Source: Streptomyces sp. NRRL S-244 (lineage in GTDB: Bacteria > Actinomycetota > Actinomycetes > Streptomycetales > Streptomycetaceae). From it: a stretch of DNA of 64,000 nt. The stretch's first letter is position 1. Every line of letters begins with the position of its first letter. A program made the position numbers and the translations under genes. A model generated the notes under the pieces. That model made no database searches, was not told where the DNA came from, and saw only the letters and a list, made by a program, of their open reading frames with translations. Below are positions 1-9,518 of this stretch, piece by piece. The stretch spans positions 186,001-250,000 of the forward strand of contig NZ_JOCX01000008.1 in the NCBI RefSeq assembly GCF_000717915.1, read 5' to 3'.

Positions 1-1106
<1,106 letters not shown>

Positions 1107-1137
1107 TCAGACGTGGCGGAGGATCACGCGCCCCGCC

Positions 1138-1899
1138 TCACACCTGTTCGGTCGGCAGGACCACCATCTCCGCCACCGCGACCCGCGACGGCCGCGTGAC
1201 GCCGTAAACGATCGCGTCCGCGATGTCCTGCGCCTCCAGCCGCTCGATCCCCCCGAACATCTGCTCCAGCGCCTGCTGCATCTCCGGGGAGTTGTGCCCG
1301 CGCAGCTCGGTGTCCACGGCGCCGGGCTCGACGACGCAGACCCGCACGTGCTGCGGCGCCAGCTCCTGGCGCAGGGCTTCGCTGAAGGCGGTCACTCCGA
1401 ATTTGGTGGCGCAGTACGCCGTGGCCGTGGCCACGGCCCGGCGGCCCGCCAGGGAGGACACGTTGACGATGTCGGCCACCTGCCGGCGGCCGTCCCCGGC
1501 GGCGCTGACGAGGTGCGGAAGGGCCGCGTGGGTGGTGTGCATCAGGGCGGTCAGATTGACGTCCACCGTCCGCTTCCAGTCGGCGACGGGCGACTCGGAG
1601 GCGTACCCGAGGAGCATCAGACCCGCATTGTTGACCAGGGTGTCGAGGCGCCCGAGCTCCTTGACCGTACGCTCCACCACGCGCGCGGCCTCGGCCTCCT
1701 CCGCGATGTCGGCGGGCAGGACGAGCGCGGTGCCGCCGCCGGCCTCGATCTGGGCCGCCAGTTCCGTGAGCCGCTCCGCGCGCCGTGCGGTGAGCGCGAC
1801 GGTGGCGCCCTTTCCGGCGAGCGTCAGGGCGGCAGCCCGGCCGATCCCGCTCGAAGCACCGGTCACCAGGGCCACGGTGCCGCGCAGCACGTCGTCCAT
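1138..1899 (-). CDS. SDR family NAD(P)-dependent oxidoreductase
   Basis: Classical short-chain dehydrogenase/reductase of 253 residues. The cofactor motif TGASSGIG is at residues 13-20, NNAG at 90-93, the catalytic serine region NVSS near 148, and YxxxK (Y162, K166). The PG motif after the active site (EPGAVDTEL) is present. The ATG at 1897-1899 places the Rossmann motif at the usual distance from the N-terminus; the much longer open frame upstream is a shadow of the GT gene. ARRAERL after the second strand suggests NADP preference, an inference from the basic residues. The substrate is unknown. It sits between the cholesterol oxidase and the glycosyltransferase without overlap, so a steroid role is possible but unproven. 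Confidence 0.88.
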   Translation of the reverse strand: MDDVLRGTVALVTGASSGIGRAAALTLAGKGATVALTARRAERLTELAAQIEAGGGTALVLPADIAEEAEAARVVERTVKELGRLDTLVNNAGLMLLGYASESPVADWKRTVDVNLTALMHTTHAALPHLVSAAGDGRRQVADIVNVSSLAGRRAVATATAYCATKFGVTAFSEALRQELAPQHVRVCVVEPGAVDTELRGHNSPEMQQALEQMFGGIERLEAQDIADAIVYGVTRPSRVAVAEMVVLPTEQV

Positions 1900-2057
1900 C
1901 GTCCTCACCACTCCTCGCCGGCGCGCCGCGGTCGGGCACGTCCGCAGACATGCCTTCCGTGTCGGGCGGCGCGTGCACGGCCGCGCCGCCGACCCGCCCG
2001 GGTCGGCGTAATGGCGCGGCGGGGGCGGTCGGCGGCGGGCCCGTCCGCCCCTGTCGG

Positions 2058-3200
2058 TCAGAGCAGCTCGCGCAGGCGGTCGGCCAGCAGGTCCCAGCGC
2101 CACTTCTCCTCGACCCAGGCGCGGCCCCGCTCCCCCATGCGGCGGCGCAGCTCCGGGTCCCGGAGCAGGGCGATCACGCGGTCCGCAGCGTCCTCGGGGA
2201 CTCCGCCCCGGACCACCCAGCCGGTCTCGCCCTCCAGCACCGCGTCCGGCGCCCCGCCCGAGTCGCCCGCGACCACCGGCAGGCCGGTCGCCGAGGCCTC
2301 CAGGTAGACGATGCCGAGGCCCTCCACGTCCAGCCCGCCCCGCCGGGTCCGGCACGGCATCGCGAAGACGTCCCCGGCGCCGTAGTGCGCGGGCAGTTCG
2401 GACCACGGGACGGCGCCCGTGAAGACCACCGAGTCCGCGACCCCGGCGGAGACGGCCAGCGCCCGCAGGTCCGCCTCGTACGGGCCCCCGCCGACCACCA
2501 GCAGTACGGCGTCCGGCACCGCGGCCAGGATCCGCGGCATCGCCTCGATCAGCGTGTCCTGCCCCTTGCGCGGGACCAGCCGCGAGACGCAGACCACCAC
2601 CGGCCGGTCCGACAGGCCCAGCCGGGCCCGGATCTCCGCGCCGCCCGACCCGGGGTGGAAGGTCTTCTCGTCCACCCCCGGCGGGAGTTGCACCATCCGC
2701 GCCGCCGCCCTGTCCGTCAGCGCCGAGGCGATCCGCGAGCGCGTGTACTCGCCCAGGTACGTCAGCGTGTCCGTGCCCTCGCCGATCCGGCGCAGCAGCT
2801 GCCGCGCCGCCGGCAGCTGCGCCCAGCCCGCCTCGTGCCCGTGGGTGGTGGCCACGATCCGCCTGGCCCCGGCCCGGCGCAGCGCCGGGCCCATCAGCCC
2901 CAGCGGGGCGGCCGCCCCGAACCACACCGACTCGCAGCCGTGCTCGCGCAGCAGCCCGACCGCCCGCCGGGTCACCCGCGGGGTCGGCAGCAGCATCGTC
3001 GTACGGTCGCGCACGACCTGGAACGGCTGCTCGGCGTCGAAGGCGGCGGTGGCCTCGCGGCCCTCCGCGCCGTGCTTCCAGGTGGAGGCGTAGACGACGA
3101 TCCGGTCGGGATCCAGCCGCAGTGCCATGTTGTGCAGGAAGGCCTGGATGCCGCCCGGTCGCGGCGGGAAGTCGTTGGTCACGATCAGCGTCTTGTGCAT
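2058..3200 (-). CDS. GT4 glycosyltransferase, PimB'-like mannosyltransferase
   Basis: Retaining GT-B glycosyltransferase of 380 residues. The N-terminus (TNDFPPRPGGIQAFLHNM, 8-25) is typical of phosphatidylinositol mannoside mannosyltransferases of the PimB' type. The nucleotide-sugar half has SRLVPRKG (206-213) and the E-x7-E motif (E293, E301, in EGLGIVYLE). The family transfers mannose from GDP-mannose to a lipid or polyprenol acceptor at the inner membrane face. The ATG at 3198-3200 is followed directly by the conserved first strand. It lies 59 bp downstream of the lipoprotein gene on the same strand, so the two may be co-transcribed. The exact acceptor cannot be read from sequence. Confidence 0.85.
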   Translation of the reverse strand: MHKTLIVTNDFPPRPGGIQAFLHNMALRLDPDRIVVYASTWKHGAEGREATAAFDAEQPFQVVRDRTTMLLPTPRVTRRAVGLLREHGCESVWFGAAAPLGLMGPALRRAGARRIVATTHGHEAGWAQLPAARQLLRRIGEGTDTLTYLGEYTRSRIASALTDRAAARMVQLPPGVDEKTFHPGSGGAEIRARLGLSDRPVVVCVSRLVPRKGQDTLIEAMPRILAAVPDAVLLVVGGGPYEADLRALAVSAGVADSVVFTGAVPWSELPAHYGAGDVFAMPCRTRRGGLDVEGLGIVYLEASATGLPVVAGDSGGAPDAVLEGETGWVVRGGVPEDAADRVIALLRDPELRRRMGERGRAWVEEKWRWDLLADRLRELL

Positions 3201-3259
3201 CGCCTGCCGACAGTACCGGACGCCCCCGCGCGCGCCCCCGCCCCCGGGTGCGGGCGCGG

Positions 3260-4390
3260 CTACTCCCCGCCCAGCTCCTCGCGGAGCCCGGCCTGCCAGG
3301 CCAGCGTCAGGCCGGGCAGATCGCCGCCGATCGTCTCCTCCAGGGCCGTCGCCAGGGGCTCGCGGCCCGCCCGCTCGTAGAGGCGGACCAGCGTGGCGTC
3401 GCCCCACTTGGCCGCGATCAGCCGGCAGGCCAGCCACGCGCCCTCGTACGCGCGGGCCAGCGCCTCCGGGTCGCCGCCGAAGGCGAACGCCCCGTCGTCG
3501 GGGAGCGCGGCCGGCAGCTCCCCGCGGCGCACCGCCCGGCCCAGCGCCGGCGCGGCCTGCCGCGCGGTGGTGGTCCCGCCGCGGTACGCCGCCCAGTCCG
3601 CGAAGCCCTCCGAGAGCCACAGCGGGGTCCGGGCGGTGGTCGCGGCCCGGGTGGCCACGTGCGTGACCTCGTGGGTCAGGACGACGCCCCGGCCCGCCGC
3701 GCTGAGCTCCGCCCAGCCCTCCGGGTTGACGACGACCCGGTCGGCGGGGGCCTTCGCGGCGCCCACCCGGCCCGTCGTGACCGCCCCCATGCCCCGGTAC
3801 TCGGCGGCCGGCCGGCCCAGCAGCTCCGCCATCCGCTCCAGGGAGCCCGGCACCAGCACCACCACCCGGCCCGCCCACGCCCCCGGCCAGGCGGCGCCCG
3901 CCGCGGGCACCGCCCGCTCGGCCTCCGCCGCGACCGCGGAGAGGGTCTGCGGGGACTGCCCGACGCCGAGCACCAGCGCGTGGGCGCCCTCGACCGCCTC
4001 CACCGGGCCCTGGTCCCACAACTGCGGCGGCGCGCCCGGCGCGGCCCGGTCCCCGGTGACCCGCCACCGGCCGCCGTCCGCGCCGTCCCGGCTCAGCAGC
4101 ACTTCGCGCGCCGAGCCGGCCGGGGCCGTGTCGTAGCCGGTGAGCCGGTAGCTCAGTTCGGCGCGGGCGGTGGCCCGCTCGCCGTCGCGGCGGACCGCGG
4201 AGACCTCGTACGCCCATCCCTCCAGCGGGATCCCGGCGAGCCGTGCGGGCGGCGTCCGCGACCAGGCGGCGACGGCCTCCCGGACGTCCCCCTCGGCGGC
4301 GTCCCGCGCCGCGGGCGCCCCGCATCCCGCGAGCAGCGCGCCCAGCAGGAGCGGCAGTACGCGTACGAGGAGGCGGTGGACCGGGGACAT
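3260..4390 (-). CDS. Lipoprotein with gluzincin-type metalloprotease domain
   Basis: A 376-residue secreted lipoprotein. The N-terminal hydrophobic stretch ends in the lipobox LLAGC (C23 would be lipidated). Residues about 35-130 look like an NTF2/SnoaL-type accessory domain (AYEVSAVRRDGERATARAELSYRL). The C-terminal half carries HEVTH (240-244), with SEGFADW supplying the third ligand E261; this is the zinc site pattern of the 'peptidase MA-like' family. So a zinc peptidase at the outer membrane face is likely, but its substrate is unknown. Start ATG 4388-4390. It lies between the first NlpC/P60 hydrolase and the mannosyltransferase, all on one strand, in an envelope-related block. Confidence 0.82.
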   Translation of the reverse strand: MSPVHRLLVRVLPLLLGALLAGCGAPAARDAAEGDVREAVAAWSRTPPARLAGIPLEGWAYEVSAVRRDGERATARAELSYRLTGYDTAPAGSAREVLLSRDGADGGRWRVTGDRAAPGAPPQLWDQGPVEAVEGAHALVLGVGQSPQTLSAVAAEAERAVPAAGAAWPGAWAGRVVVLVPGSLERMAELLGRPAAEYRGMGAVTTGRVGAAKAPADRVVVNPEGWAELSAAGRGVVLTHEVTHVATRAATTARTPLWLSEGFADWAAYRGGTTTARQAAPALGRAVRRGELPAALPDDGAFAFGGDPEALARAYEGAWLACRLIAAKWGDATLVRLYERAGREPLATALEETIGGDLPGLTLAWQAGLREELGGE

Positions 4391-4437
4391 CCGACGATCG
4401 TACGCACGCCCCGCACCGGCGGCGGGTCGGGGACGGC

Positions 4438-5481
4438 TCAGGGACGGGTCACGGAGGACACCGGCATCATCCCGACCGGGTCGTAGCGCACCCGCGCGCC
4501 CGGGTACGGGGCGTGCACCACCTGGCCGTTGCCGACGTACATGCCGACGTGGCTGGCGTCCGAGCGGTACGTGACCAGGTCGCCCGGCTGCGCCTGCGAG
4601 AGCGGGACCCGGCGGCCCGCGTACCGCTGGGCCTGCGAGGTGCGCGGCAGGGAGACGCCCGCCTGCCGGTACGACCACACCATCAGCCCGGAGCAGTCGA
4701 ACCCGGAGGGCCCGGTCGAGCCCCAGATGTACGGGCGCCCGACGGCGGCCCGGGCGGCCATCACGGCGGTCGCGGCGCGGCCCGAGGAGGGGCCGAGCGA
4801 GTTCAGCTCGGGCAGGCCTCCGGGGCGCTCGCCGGAGCGCGAGGCCCGCTCGAAGTCGGCCCGCTCCTGGCTGGGCATGGCGTTGAGGAGCCGGCGGGCG
4901 GCGGCCAGCTTGGCGGTGACGGCGCGCTTCTGGCGGGCCACGTCGGCCCGTACGGTGTCGAGTTCGGCGAGCTTCTGCGAGGCCTCGTGGCGCTGCTGGC
5001 CCAGCCGGCGCTGCTCCTTGCGCAGTTCGTCGAGCCGGCGGGCCTGCCGGTCCGTCAGCCGGTTCAGCTGGGAGGCCTTGTCGAGGTATTCGTCCGGGTC
5101 CTCGGAGAGCATCAGCTCGACGGCGGGGTCGATGCCGCCGGAGCGGTACTGGGCTCCGGCGAAGGTGCCGAGGAGGCCGCGCATGGTGTTGATGCGGTCC
5201 TGGCCGCGGGCCAGTGCGTCCTGGGCCCGGTCGATCTCGGCGCGGAGCCGGCCGGCCCGCTCGCCCGCCCGGTTGTAGAGCTCGGTGGCCTGTTCGGCCT
5301 CCTCGAAGAGCCGGTCTACCTGGGCGCGGACGCCGGGCGCGGGCTCCTGCGGCAGGGCGGGGGCCGCGCTCGCCGTCGCGCCCGTCATGGCTGCCGCGGC
5401 AGCGGCCGCGGCGACGGTCAGGACGGTGACCTTGGTGTTCCTGTCGAGGCTGCCGAGCCCGGGCCGACGATGGGACGCCAC
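4438..5481 (-). CDS. Secreted NlpC/P60 cell-wall endopeptidase (copy 1)
   Basis: Peptidoglycan hydrolase of 347 residues, expected to cut within stem peptides outside the cell. A positively charged N-terminus and Ala-rich signal segment (about 17-40, TASAAPA) is followed by a long coiled coil (about 50-200). The C-terminal NlpC/P60 domain has the catalytic triad C263 (FDCSGLMVW), H311 (SHVGMYVG) and H323. I chose the GTG start at 5479-5481: its first residues match those of the neighbouring paralogue, and an AAGGGAG Shine-Dalgarno sequence lies just upstream. It has the same domain layout as the next gene (5732-6766), so the pair is a tandem duplication. About 250 bp separate the two. Confidence 0.9.
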   Translation of the reverse strand: MASHRRPGLGSLDRNTKVTVLTVAAAAAAAAMTGATASAAPALPQEPAPGVRAQVDRLFEEAEQATELYNRAGERAGRLRAEIDRAQDALARGQDRINTMRGLLGTFAGAQYRSGGIDPAVELMLSEDPDEYLDKASQLNRLTDRQARRLDELRKEQRRLGQQRHEASQKLAELDTVRADVARQKRAVTAKLAAARRLLNAMPSQERADFERASRSGERPGGLPELNSLGPSSGRAATAVMAARAAVGRPYIWGSTGPSGFDCSGLMVWSYRQAGVSLPRTSQAQRYAGRRVPLSQAQPGDLVTYRSDASHVGMYVGNGQVVHAPYPGARVRYDPVGMMPVSSVTRP

Positions 5482-5731
5482 TGGAACCGCTCCCTTCCGC
5501 TGCGTGGGACCGGGTCCGCCCCCGTGGACGGCCGTGTTCCGGGTTCCGCGCTGGCAGACAGTAACCGCGCCGCCACGCACCGGCCAACGACCTCCGGAGG
5601 GCGCGCATGACGACGCCCCGCCGGAGACGCAGGTCACCGGCGGGGCGTGTGGTCACAGCGGGGCCGCGGAATTCGCCCGGATGGGCGGTGTGCGGCGCGT
5701 CCCGTGGCGGGCGCGCGGTCCCCGGGGCGGG

Positions 5732-6766
5732 TCAGCCGACGCGGACGCCGAACTGGAACGGCATGTTCTTCATTGCCTCGTAACGGACGCCACCGGTCGG
5801 GTTGGAGGCGTGGAAGACCTGGCCGTTGCCCGCGTAGAGGCCGACGTGGTGCAGGTCGTCGTAGAAGAGGACCAGGTCTCCGGGCTGGAGTTCGCTCTGG
5901 TTGTAGATGCGCGTGCCGTCGTTGGCCTGCGTGGTGGTGACGCGGCTGATCTTGACGCCGGCCTGGGCGTAGGCCCACTGGGTCAGGCCCGAGCAGTCCC
6001 ACGAGTCGGGGCCGGTGTCGCCCATGTGGTAGCGGTCGCCCTTCTGGGTGATCGCGGCGGCGAGGGCCGCCCCGGCCCGGCCCGAGCCCTTCACCGCACC
6101 CTTGCCGCCGGCGGCGTCCGCGGCGGCCTGGCCGTCCTTGGCCGCGTCACTCTTCAACTGGCCCCGCTCCTCGGCGGTCAGCGTGTTGAGGAGGGCCTGG
6201 GCGTCGGCGAGCTTGCTCTGGGCGGCCGCCTTCTTCTCGGCGAGTTCCTTGCGGACGGCTTCGAGGTCGGCGAGCTTGCCGGTGGCTTCCTGACGCTGCT
6301 GCGCGAGGCTGCGCTGTTTGGCCTGGATCTTCGTTATCGCCTCGACCTGCTTGCCGCTCACCTGCTGGAGCGTGGAGGCCTTGTCGAGGAAGGCATCCGG
6401 GTCGGAGGACAGCAGGAGCAGCATGGACGGGTCGAGGCCGCCGCCGCGGTACTGGGCGGTCGCCATCGAACCGAGCGTGTTGCGCAGGCCGTTGAGCTCG
6501 TCCTGGCCGCGCGCGACCTGGTCCTGGAGCTGCGAGATCTCCTTCTCCAGCTTCTCCTGGCGCTCCTTGGCCCCGTTGAACTTCTCGGTGGCCTGCTCGG
6601 ACTCCTCGTAGAGGGCGTCGACCTTGCTCTTGACCTCGTCCTTGCCCGGCTTGGCCGGGGCGGCCATGGCCGACTGGGAGGAGAGGGCGACGGCCGCGGT
6701 CGCGAGGGCGGTGAGCACGCTCACACGGGTGCGGGTCGGCGGCTTGGGTCGACGGTGGGACGCCAC
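5732..6766 (-). CDS. Secreted NlpC/P60 cell-wall endopeptidase (copy 2)
   Basis: Paralogue of the gene at 4438-5481, with 344 residues. It has a signal peptide (MASHRRPK... to about residue 36, AMAAPA), a coiled coil (about 45-200), a Gly/Ala-rich hinge (about 210-235) and an NlpC/P60 domain with C258 (WDCSGL), H307 (HHVGLYAG) and H319 (VFHAS). The start ATG 6764-6766 has a strong SD (AAGGAG) a few bases upstream. A TTGAAC-18-TAGGGT promoter lies about 110 bp upstream, giving a leader of about 100 nt that can fold. The protein resembles secreted hydrolases used in spore germination and septum remodelling in Streptomyces; the specific role is an inference. Confidence 0.92.
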   Translation of the reverse strand: MASHRRPKPPTRTRVSVLTALATAAVALSSQSAMAAPAKPGKDEVKSKVDALYEESEQATEKFNGAKERQEKLEKEISQLQDQVARGQDELNGLRNTLGSMATAQYRGGGLDPSMLLLLSSDPDAFLDKASTLQQVSGKQVEAITKIQAKQRSLAQQRQEATGKLADLEAVRKELAEKKAAAQSKLADAQALLNTLTAEERGQLKSDAAKDGQAAADAAGGKGAVKGSGRAGAALAAAITQKGDRYHMGDTGPDSWDCSGLTQWAYAQAGVKISRVTTTQANDGTRIYNQSELQPGDLVLFYDDLHHVGLYAGNGQVFHASNPTGGVRYEAMKNMPFQFGVRVG

Positions 6767-6874
6767 GAACGCGAGCTCCTTATGCCTGGAGCCGCCGATT
6801 ACAGTCGCAGGGCTCGGCAGCGCACCTTCGCCGTCACCCCGAATGAGTGAACTACCGCACGAAGGTTTGAGCCG
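6767..6874 (-). promoter_or_regulatory. Structured 5' leader of NlpC/P60 gene (possible riboswitch)
   Basis: A leader of about 100 nt between the predicted start site and the ATG at 6766. It contains a GGGGTGA element and a GCCGA...TCGGC hairpin near its 3' end, ahead of the SD. Cell-wall hydrolase genes in actinobacteria are often controlled by c-di-AMP (ydaO-type) riboswitches, and GGGGTGA recalls that motif. I could not fit the full conserved core, so this is only a candidate. Confidence 0.25.
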
Positions 6875-6904
6875 ACCCTAGTGACCTCGCTGTGATCAGT
6901 TCAA
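6875..6904 (-). promoter_or_regulatory. Sigma-70-type promoter of NlpC/P60 copy 2
   Basis: On the minus strand, -35 TTGAAC (6899-6904) and -10 TAGGGT (6875-6880) are separated by 18 bp, close to the vegetative consensus of Streptomyces. Confidence 0.5.
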
Positions 6905-6906
6905 AT

Positions 6907-6940
6907 CCTGTCGGCAAAAAACTTGGCTGCCGACCAGGTT
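6907..6940 (-). terminator. Hairpin downstream of NYN gene
   Basis: Inverted repeat CCTGTCGGC ... GCCGACCAGG (one bulge) around an A-rich loop. It lies downstream of the NYN gene and upstream of the NlpC/P60 promoter. A second hairpin (GCAGGG ... CCCTGC, 6964-6992, 16-nt loop) lies closer to the stop codon. Either could end the NYN transcript. Confidence 0.4.
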
Positions 6941-7025
6941 CTTTACCTACAGCCCACGCTCTGTGCAGGGCACTTGACGGTACGTTCCCTGCCGGCCCTG
7001 CGAAATCGGGCATTCCAGCTACGAG

Positions 7026-8387
7026 TTACGAAACGCGCGAAAGCCGCTTCAGCAACAAAGCGGACGTCACGGGCCGGGCGCCGGCCTTCGCCACGCCGTC
7101 GGCCACCTCGCGGTCGGTGGAGACCACGACCACCGGCCGCCCGGGCGGTTCCGCGCGCACCAGCTGGCGGATCAGCTCGTCCGCCGTCACACCGGGCTTG
7201 GAGAACAGCACCCGTACCCCGCGCGGCGGCGCGAGCAACACCGGGGCCGCCAGCTCCGCCCCGTCGAAGACACAGGTCATCTCCGCGCCCGTCTGCGCGG
7301 CCAGCATCGACAGCCCGCCCAGCAGCCGCAGGCGCTGCTTCTCCAGCGGCATCGTCGGATAGCCGGTCTTCGTCACGTTGTAGCCGTCGACCACCAGATG
7401 GGCCTGGGGCAGCGCCAACAACTGGTCCAGCAGCGCCGGATCCGTCTCCGACAGGGCGCGTGCCGCGATGTCCTTCGGGGTCATCCGGCCCGGCTCCACC
7501 GCGTCCACGGTGTCGGCCGGCCGCGTCGACACCGGCGGCAGCGCCAGCTCGCGGCGCAGCCCCTGGGCGGCGTCCAGCACCGTGTCCAGCAGCAGCCGCA
7601 GCCGCATGTCCTCGACGCTGCGGCCCTCGCGGGTGGCCCGGCGGGAGGTTTCCAGCGCCGTCTCCACCTCCGCGAGGCGGGACTTGAGGCGCCGGGTCTC
7701 GCTCTCGGCGGCCGCCACCTGCGCGGCCGCCTCGCCCCGGATCCCGTCGATCTCGGCGGTGACCTTGCGCAGGGCCGCCTCGCCGCGCTTCACATCGCTC
7801 TGGGCGCTGCGCAGCTTGCGCTGAAGCGATTCCGCTTCCTTGCGCGCCGCGTCCAGCTCGGCCCGCACCTGCTCGCCGCCGAGGCGCTGCGCGTCCCGTG
7901 CCTGGGCCAGTTCCTCGCGCAGCCGGTCCAGTTCGCGCCGGGTCTCCTCGCCGACCCGCTCGGCGTCGGCGCGCTGCGCCTCCTCGCCGGCGGCGGCCAC
8001 CAGCTTCACCCAGCCGACCGGGCGCAGTACGTACGCGGCGGCCGCCACGTCCAGCGGGTCCGCGGCGGCGGGCGGGGCGCCGGACTCCAGGGCACCGGCC
8101 AGCTCGGCCTGGGCCTCGCGCAGCTTCTCGGCGACGCGGCCCCGGAAGACGGCGTCCGTCTCCACCGCCGCGGCCATGGCGTTGCCCGCGAACTTGGCGC
8201 GCCGGGTCGGGGTGAACCGGGCGTACTGGCGCAGCTGCGCCGGGAGGTCCGCGACCGTCAGTCCGCCGAAGGCGTCCGAGACGAGCGCGACGACCCGGCG
8301 CCGCACGCCTTCCGGCAGCGGGCGGTCGAGCACCTCGGCGGCGTCGCCGGCCGCGTCGGCCGGCTCAGCGCCGCTTGCTGGCTCCAC
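7026..8387 (-). CDS. NYN-domain RNase-like protein with long coiled coil
   Basis: Predicted PIN-like (NYN/YacP family) nuclease of 453 residues. An alpha-helical N-terminal domain (about 25-135) is followed by a coiled coil (about 134-250; R/E/A/Q heptads), then a conserved helix block (256-300). The C-terminal NYN domain has VVDGYNV with acidic D334, FDGAE and STDREVADG, which together form the acidic metal site of this fold. Relatives with only the NYN domain act on RNA or ribosomes; the N-terminal extension is typical of actinomycetes. The start is a GTG (8385-8387) with a weak GGGTGACGG SD. Its in vivo substrate is unknown. Transcribed toward the NlpC/P60 pair but separated by hairpins and a promoter. 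Confidence 0.85.
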   Translation of the reverse strand: MEPASGAEPADAAGDAAEVLDRPLPEGVRRRVVALVSDAFGGLTVADLPAQLRQYARFTPTRRAKFAGNAMAAAVETDAVFRGRVAEKLREAQAELAGALESGAPPAAADPLDVAAAAYVLRPVGWVKLVAAAGEEAQRADAERVGEETRRELDRLREELAQARDAQRLGGEQVRAELDAARKEAESLQRKLRSAQSDVKRGEAALRKVTAEIDGIRGEAAAQVAAAESETRRLKSRLAEVETALETSRRATREGRSVEDMRLRLLLDTVLDAAQGLRRELALPPVSTRPADTVDAVEPGRMTPKDIAARALSETDPALLDQLLALPQAHLVVDGYNVTKTGYPTMPLEKQRLRLLGGLSMLAAQTGAEMTCVFDGAELAAPVLLAPPRGVRVLFSKPGVTADELIRQLVRAEPPGRPVVVVSTDREVADGVAKAGARPVTSALLLKRLSRVS

Positions 8388-8428
8388 AATCCGTCACCCC
8401 TACCGTCATTCACCTGTGGGCGGCTCCG

Positions 8429-8668
8429 TCAGGAGTCCGCGCCCGGCCTGTCCACGAGCTCGATCTGGTCCACCGCGTTGCACCACCGGCAGCGGACCGA
8501 CTCGATGGTCTCATTGACCACCTCTCGCTCCTCGACCTTGGGCTCCCCGGCAAGATCCAGGTGGACGTACTCCACGACCTTCGACGAACGAGTGACGTCG
8601 AAACGCGTGAGGTTGCCGCACAGCGTGCAGCGCCACCGGGTGGTGTCGGTCGGCAGGGGAACCGTCAT
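8429..8668 (-). CDS. Small zinc-ribbon protein, conserved hypothetical
   Basis: A 79-residue protein with two CxxC pairs (C14/C17 in RCTLCGN; C60/C63 in RCRWCNA), which predict a single zinc-ribbon-like site with an acidic middle. Start ATG 8666-8668 has a clear SD (GGAGAG) about 8 nt upstream. It lies 41 bp upstream of the NYN gene on the same strand and is probably co-transcribed with it. Function unknown; a nucleic-acid or ribosome-associated role alongside the NYN protein is speculation. Confidence 0.82.
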   Translation of the reverse strand: MTVPLPTDTTRWRCTLCGNLTRFDVTRSSKVVEYVHLDLAGEPKVEEREVVNETIESVRCRWCNAVDQIELVDRPGADS

Positions 8669-8783
8669 CAGGCCGCTCTCTCCTTCGTAGCTGATTCAAT
8701 TAAAGCCGCCGTCCGCGTCAATCGCCGGACCGCAGCACGTAACCCTACGGCCTGCCGGTGCTCGGGGCGGGTCCCCTTGGGTC

Positions 8784-9518
8784 ATGCTCGATCGCATGAT
8801 CGTAAAGTGGCAGGCCCTCCGGGAGGCCGCCCGGGGCCCGGTGGTCGTCCACGCGCTGATCGCGGGCTGCTGCGTGGTGTTCCTGCTCGGCCCGGCCTCG
8901 GGGCTGGATCCCTCGTACGGGACGGGCGAGCGGTTGGTGGAGACGGGGACCGCGTACTTCCGGCGCTGGGGCGTGGTCCCGGACGAGCTCTTCACCGGCT
9001 CGGCGCGGGCCCTGCTGACGCCGCTGACCGCCCTGTTCGTGCACGGCAGCTGGCTGCACCTGCTCGGCAACATGCTGTTCCTGTACGTCTTCGGCGTGAT
9101 GACGCAGGAGCGGATGGGGCGGCCGGAGTTCCTGTCGTTCTACATCTGTACGGGCTACCTGGCGCTGGCGGCGTACGCGGCGGCCAACGCCTCCTCGGCG
9201 CAGACGCTGGTGGGTGCGTCGGGCGCGATCTCGGCGGTGCTCGGAGCCTTCCTGTGCCTGTTCCCGCGGGCGCGGGTGACCAGCCTGTTCCCCTTCCTCC
9301 TCTTCCTCCCGCTGCGCTTCCCGGCGTGGATGGTCCTGCTGTTCTGGTTCGCCCTCCAGTGGGTGGCGGCGCACCGCGCGGGCAGCGGCCCGGGGGTGGC
9401 GTACCTCGCCCACGTGGTGGGCTTCTCACTGGGCTTCGTCTACGCGTGGGTGCGCTATCGGCGTACGACTAGAGTGAGGCGACCAGCGACGGCGACCGAG
9501 GGAGACAGCCAACCGTGA
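8784..9518 (+). CDS. Rhomboid family intramembrane serine protease
   Basis: Polytopic protease of 244 residues that cleaves substrates within the membrane. It shows about six membrane segments: HALIAGCCVVFLL (about 23-36), TPLTALFVHGSWLHLLGNMLFLYVFGVM, the YICTGYLALAAYAA segment, the catalytic GASG segment, FPFLLFLPLRF, and a last segment with AHVVGF. The catalytic dyad is S146 (GASGAIS) and H210 (YLAHVVG); HLLGN (N96) provides the oxyanion residue. ATG 8784 and ATG 8796 are both possible and neither has a clear SD. It ends overlapping the next gene by 4 bp (GTGA), so the two are translationally coupled. Confidence 0.92.
   Translation: MLDRMIVKWQALREAARGPVVVHALIAGCCVVFLLGPASGLDPSYGTGERLVETGTAYFRRWGVVPDELFTGSARALLTPLTALFVHGSWLHLLGNMLFLYVFGVMTQERMGRPEFLSFYICTGYLALAAYAAANASSAQTLVGASGAISAVLGAFLCLFPRARVTSLFPFLLFLPLRFPAWMVLLFWFALQWVAAHRAGSGPGVAYLAHVVGFSLGFVYAWVRYRRTTRVRRPATATEGDSQP

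Noticed and set aside
6898..6915. TTCAAATCC, which looks like a tRNA T-loop
   Set aside because: The T-stem does not pair and no acceptor, D or anticodon arm can be built around it.
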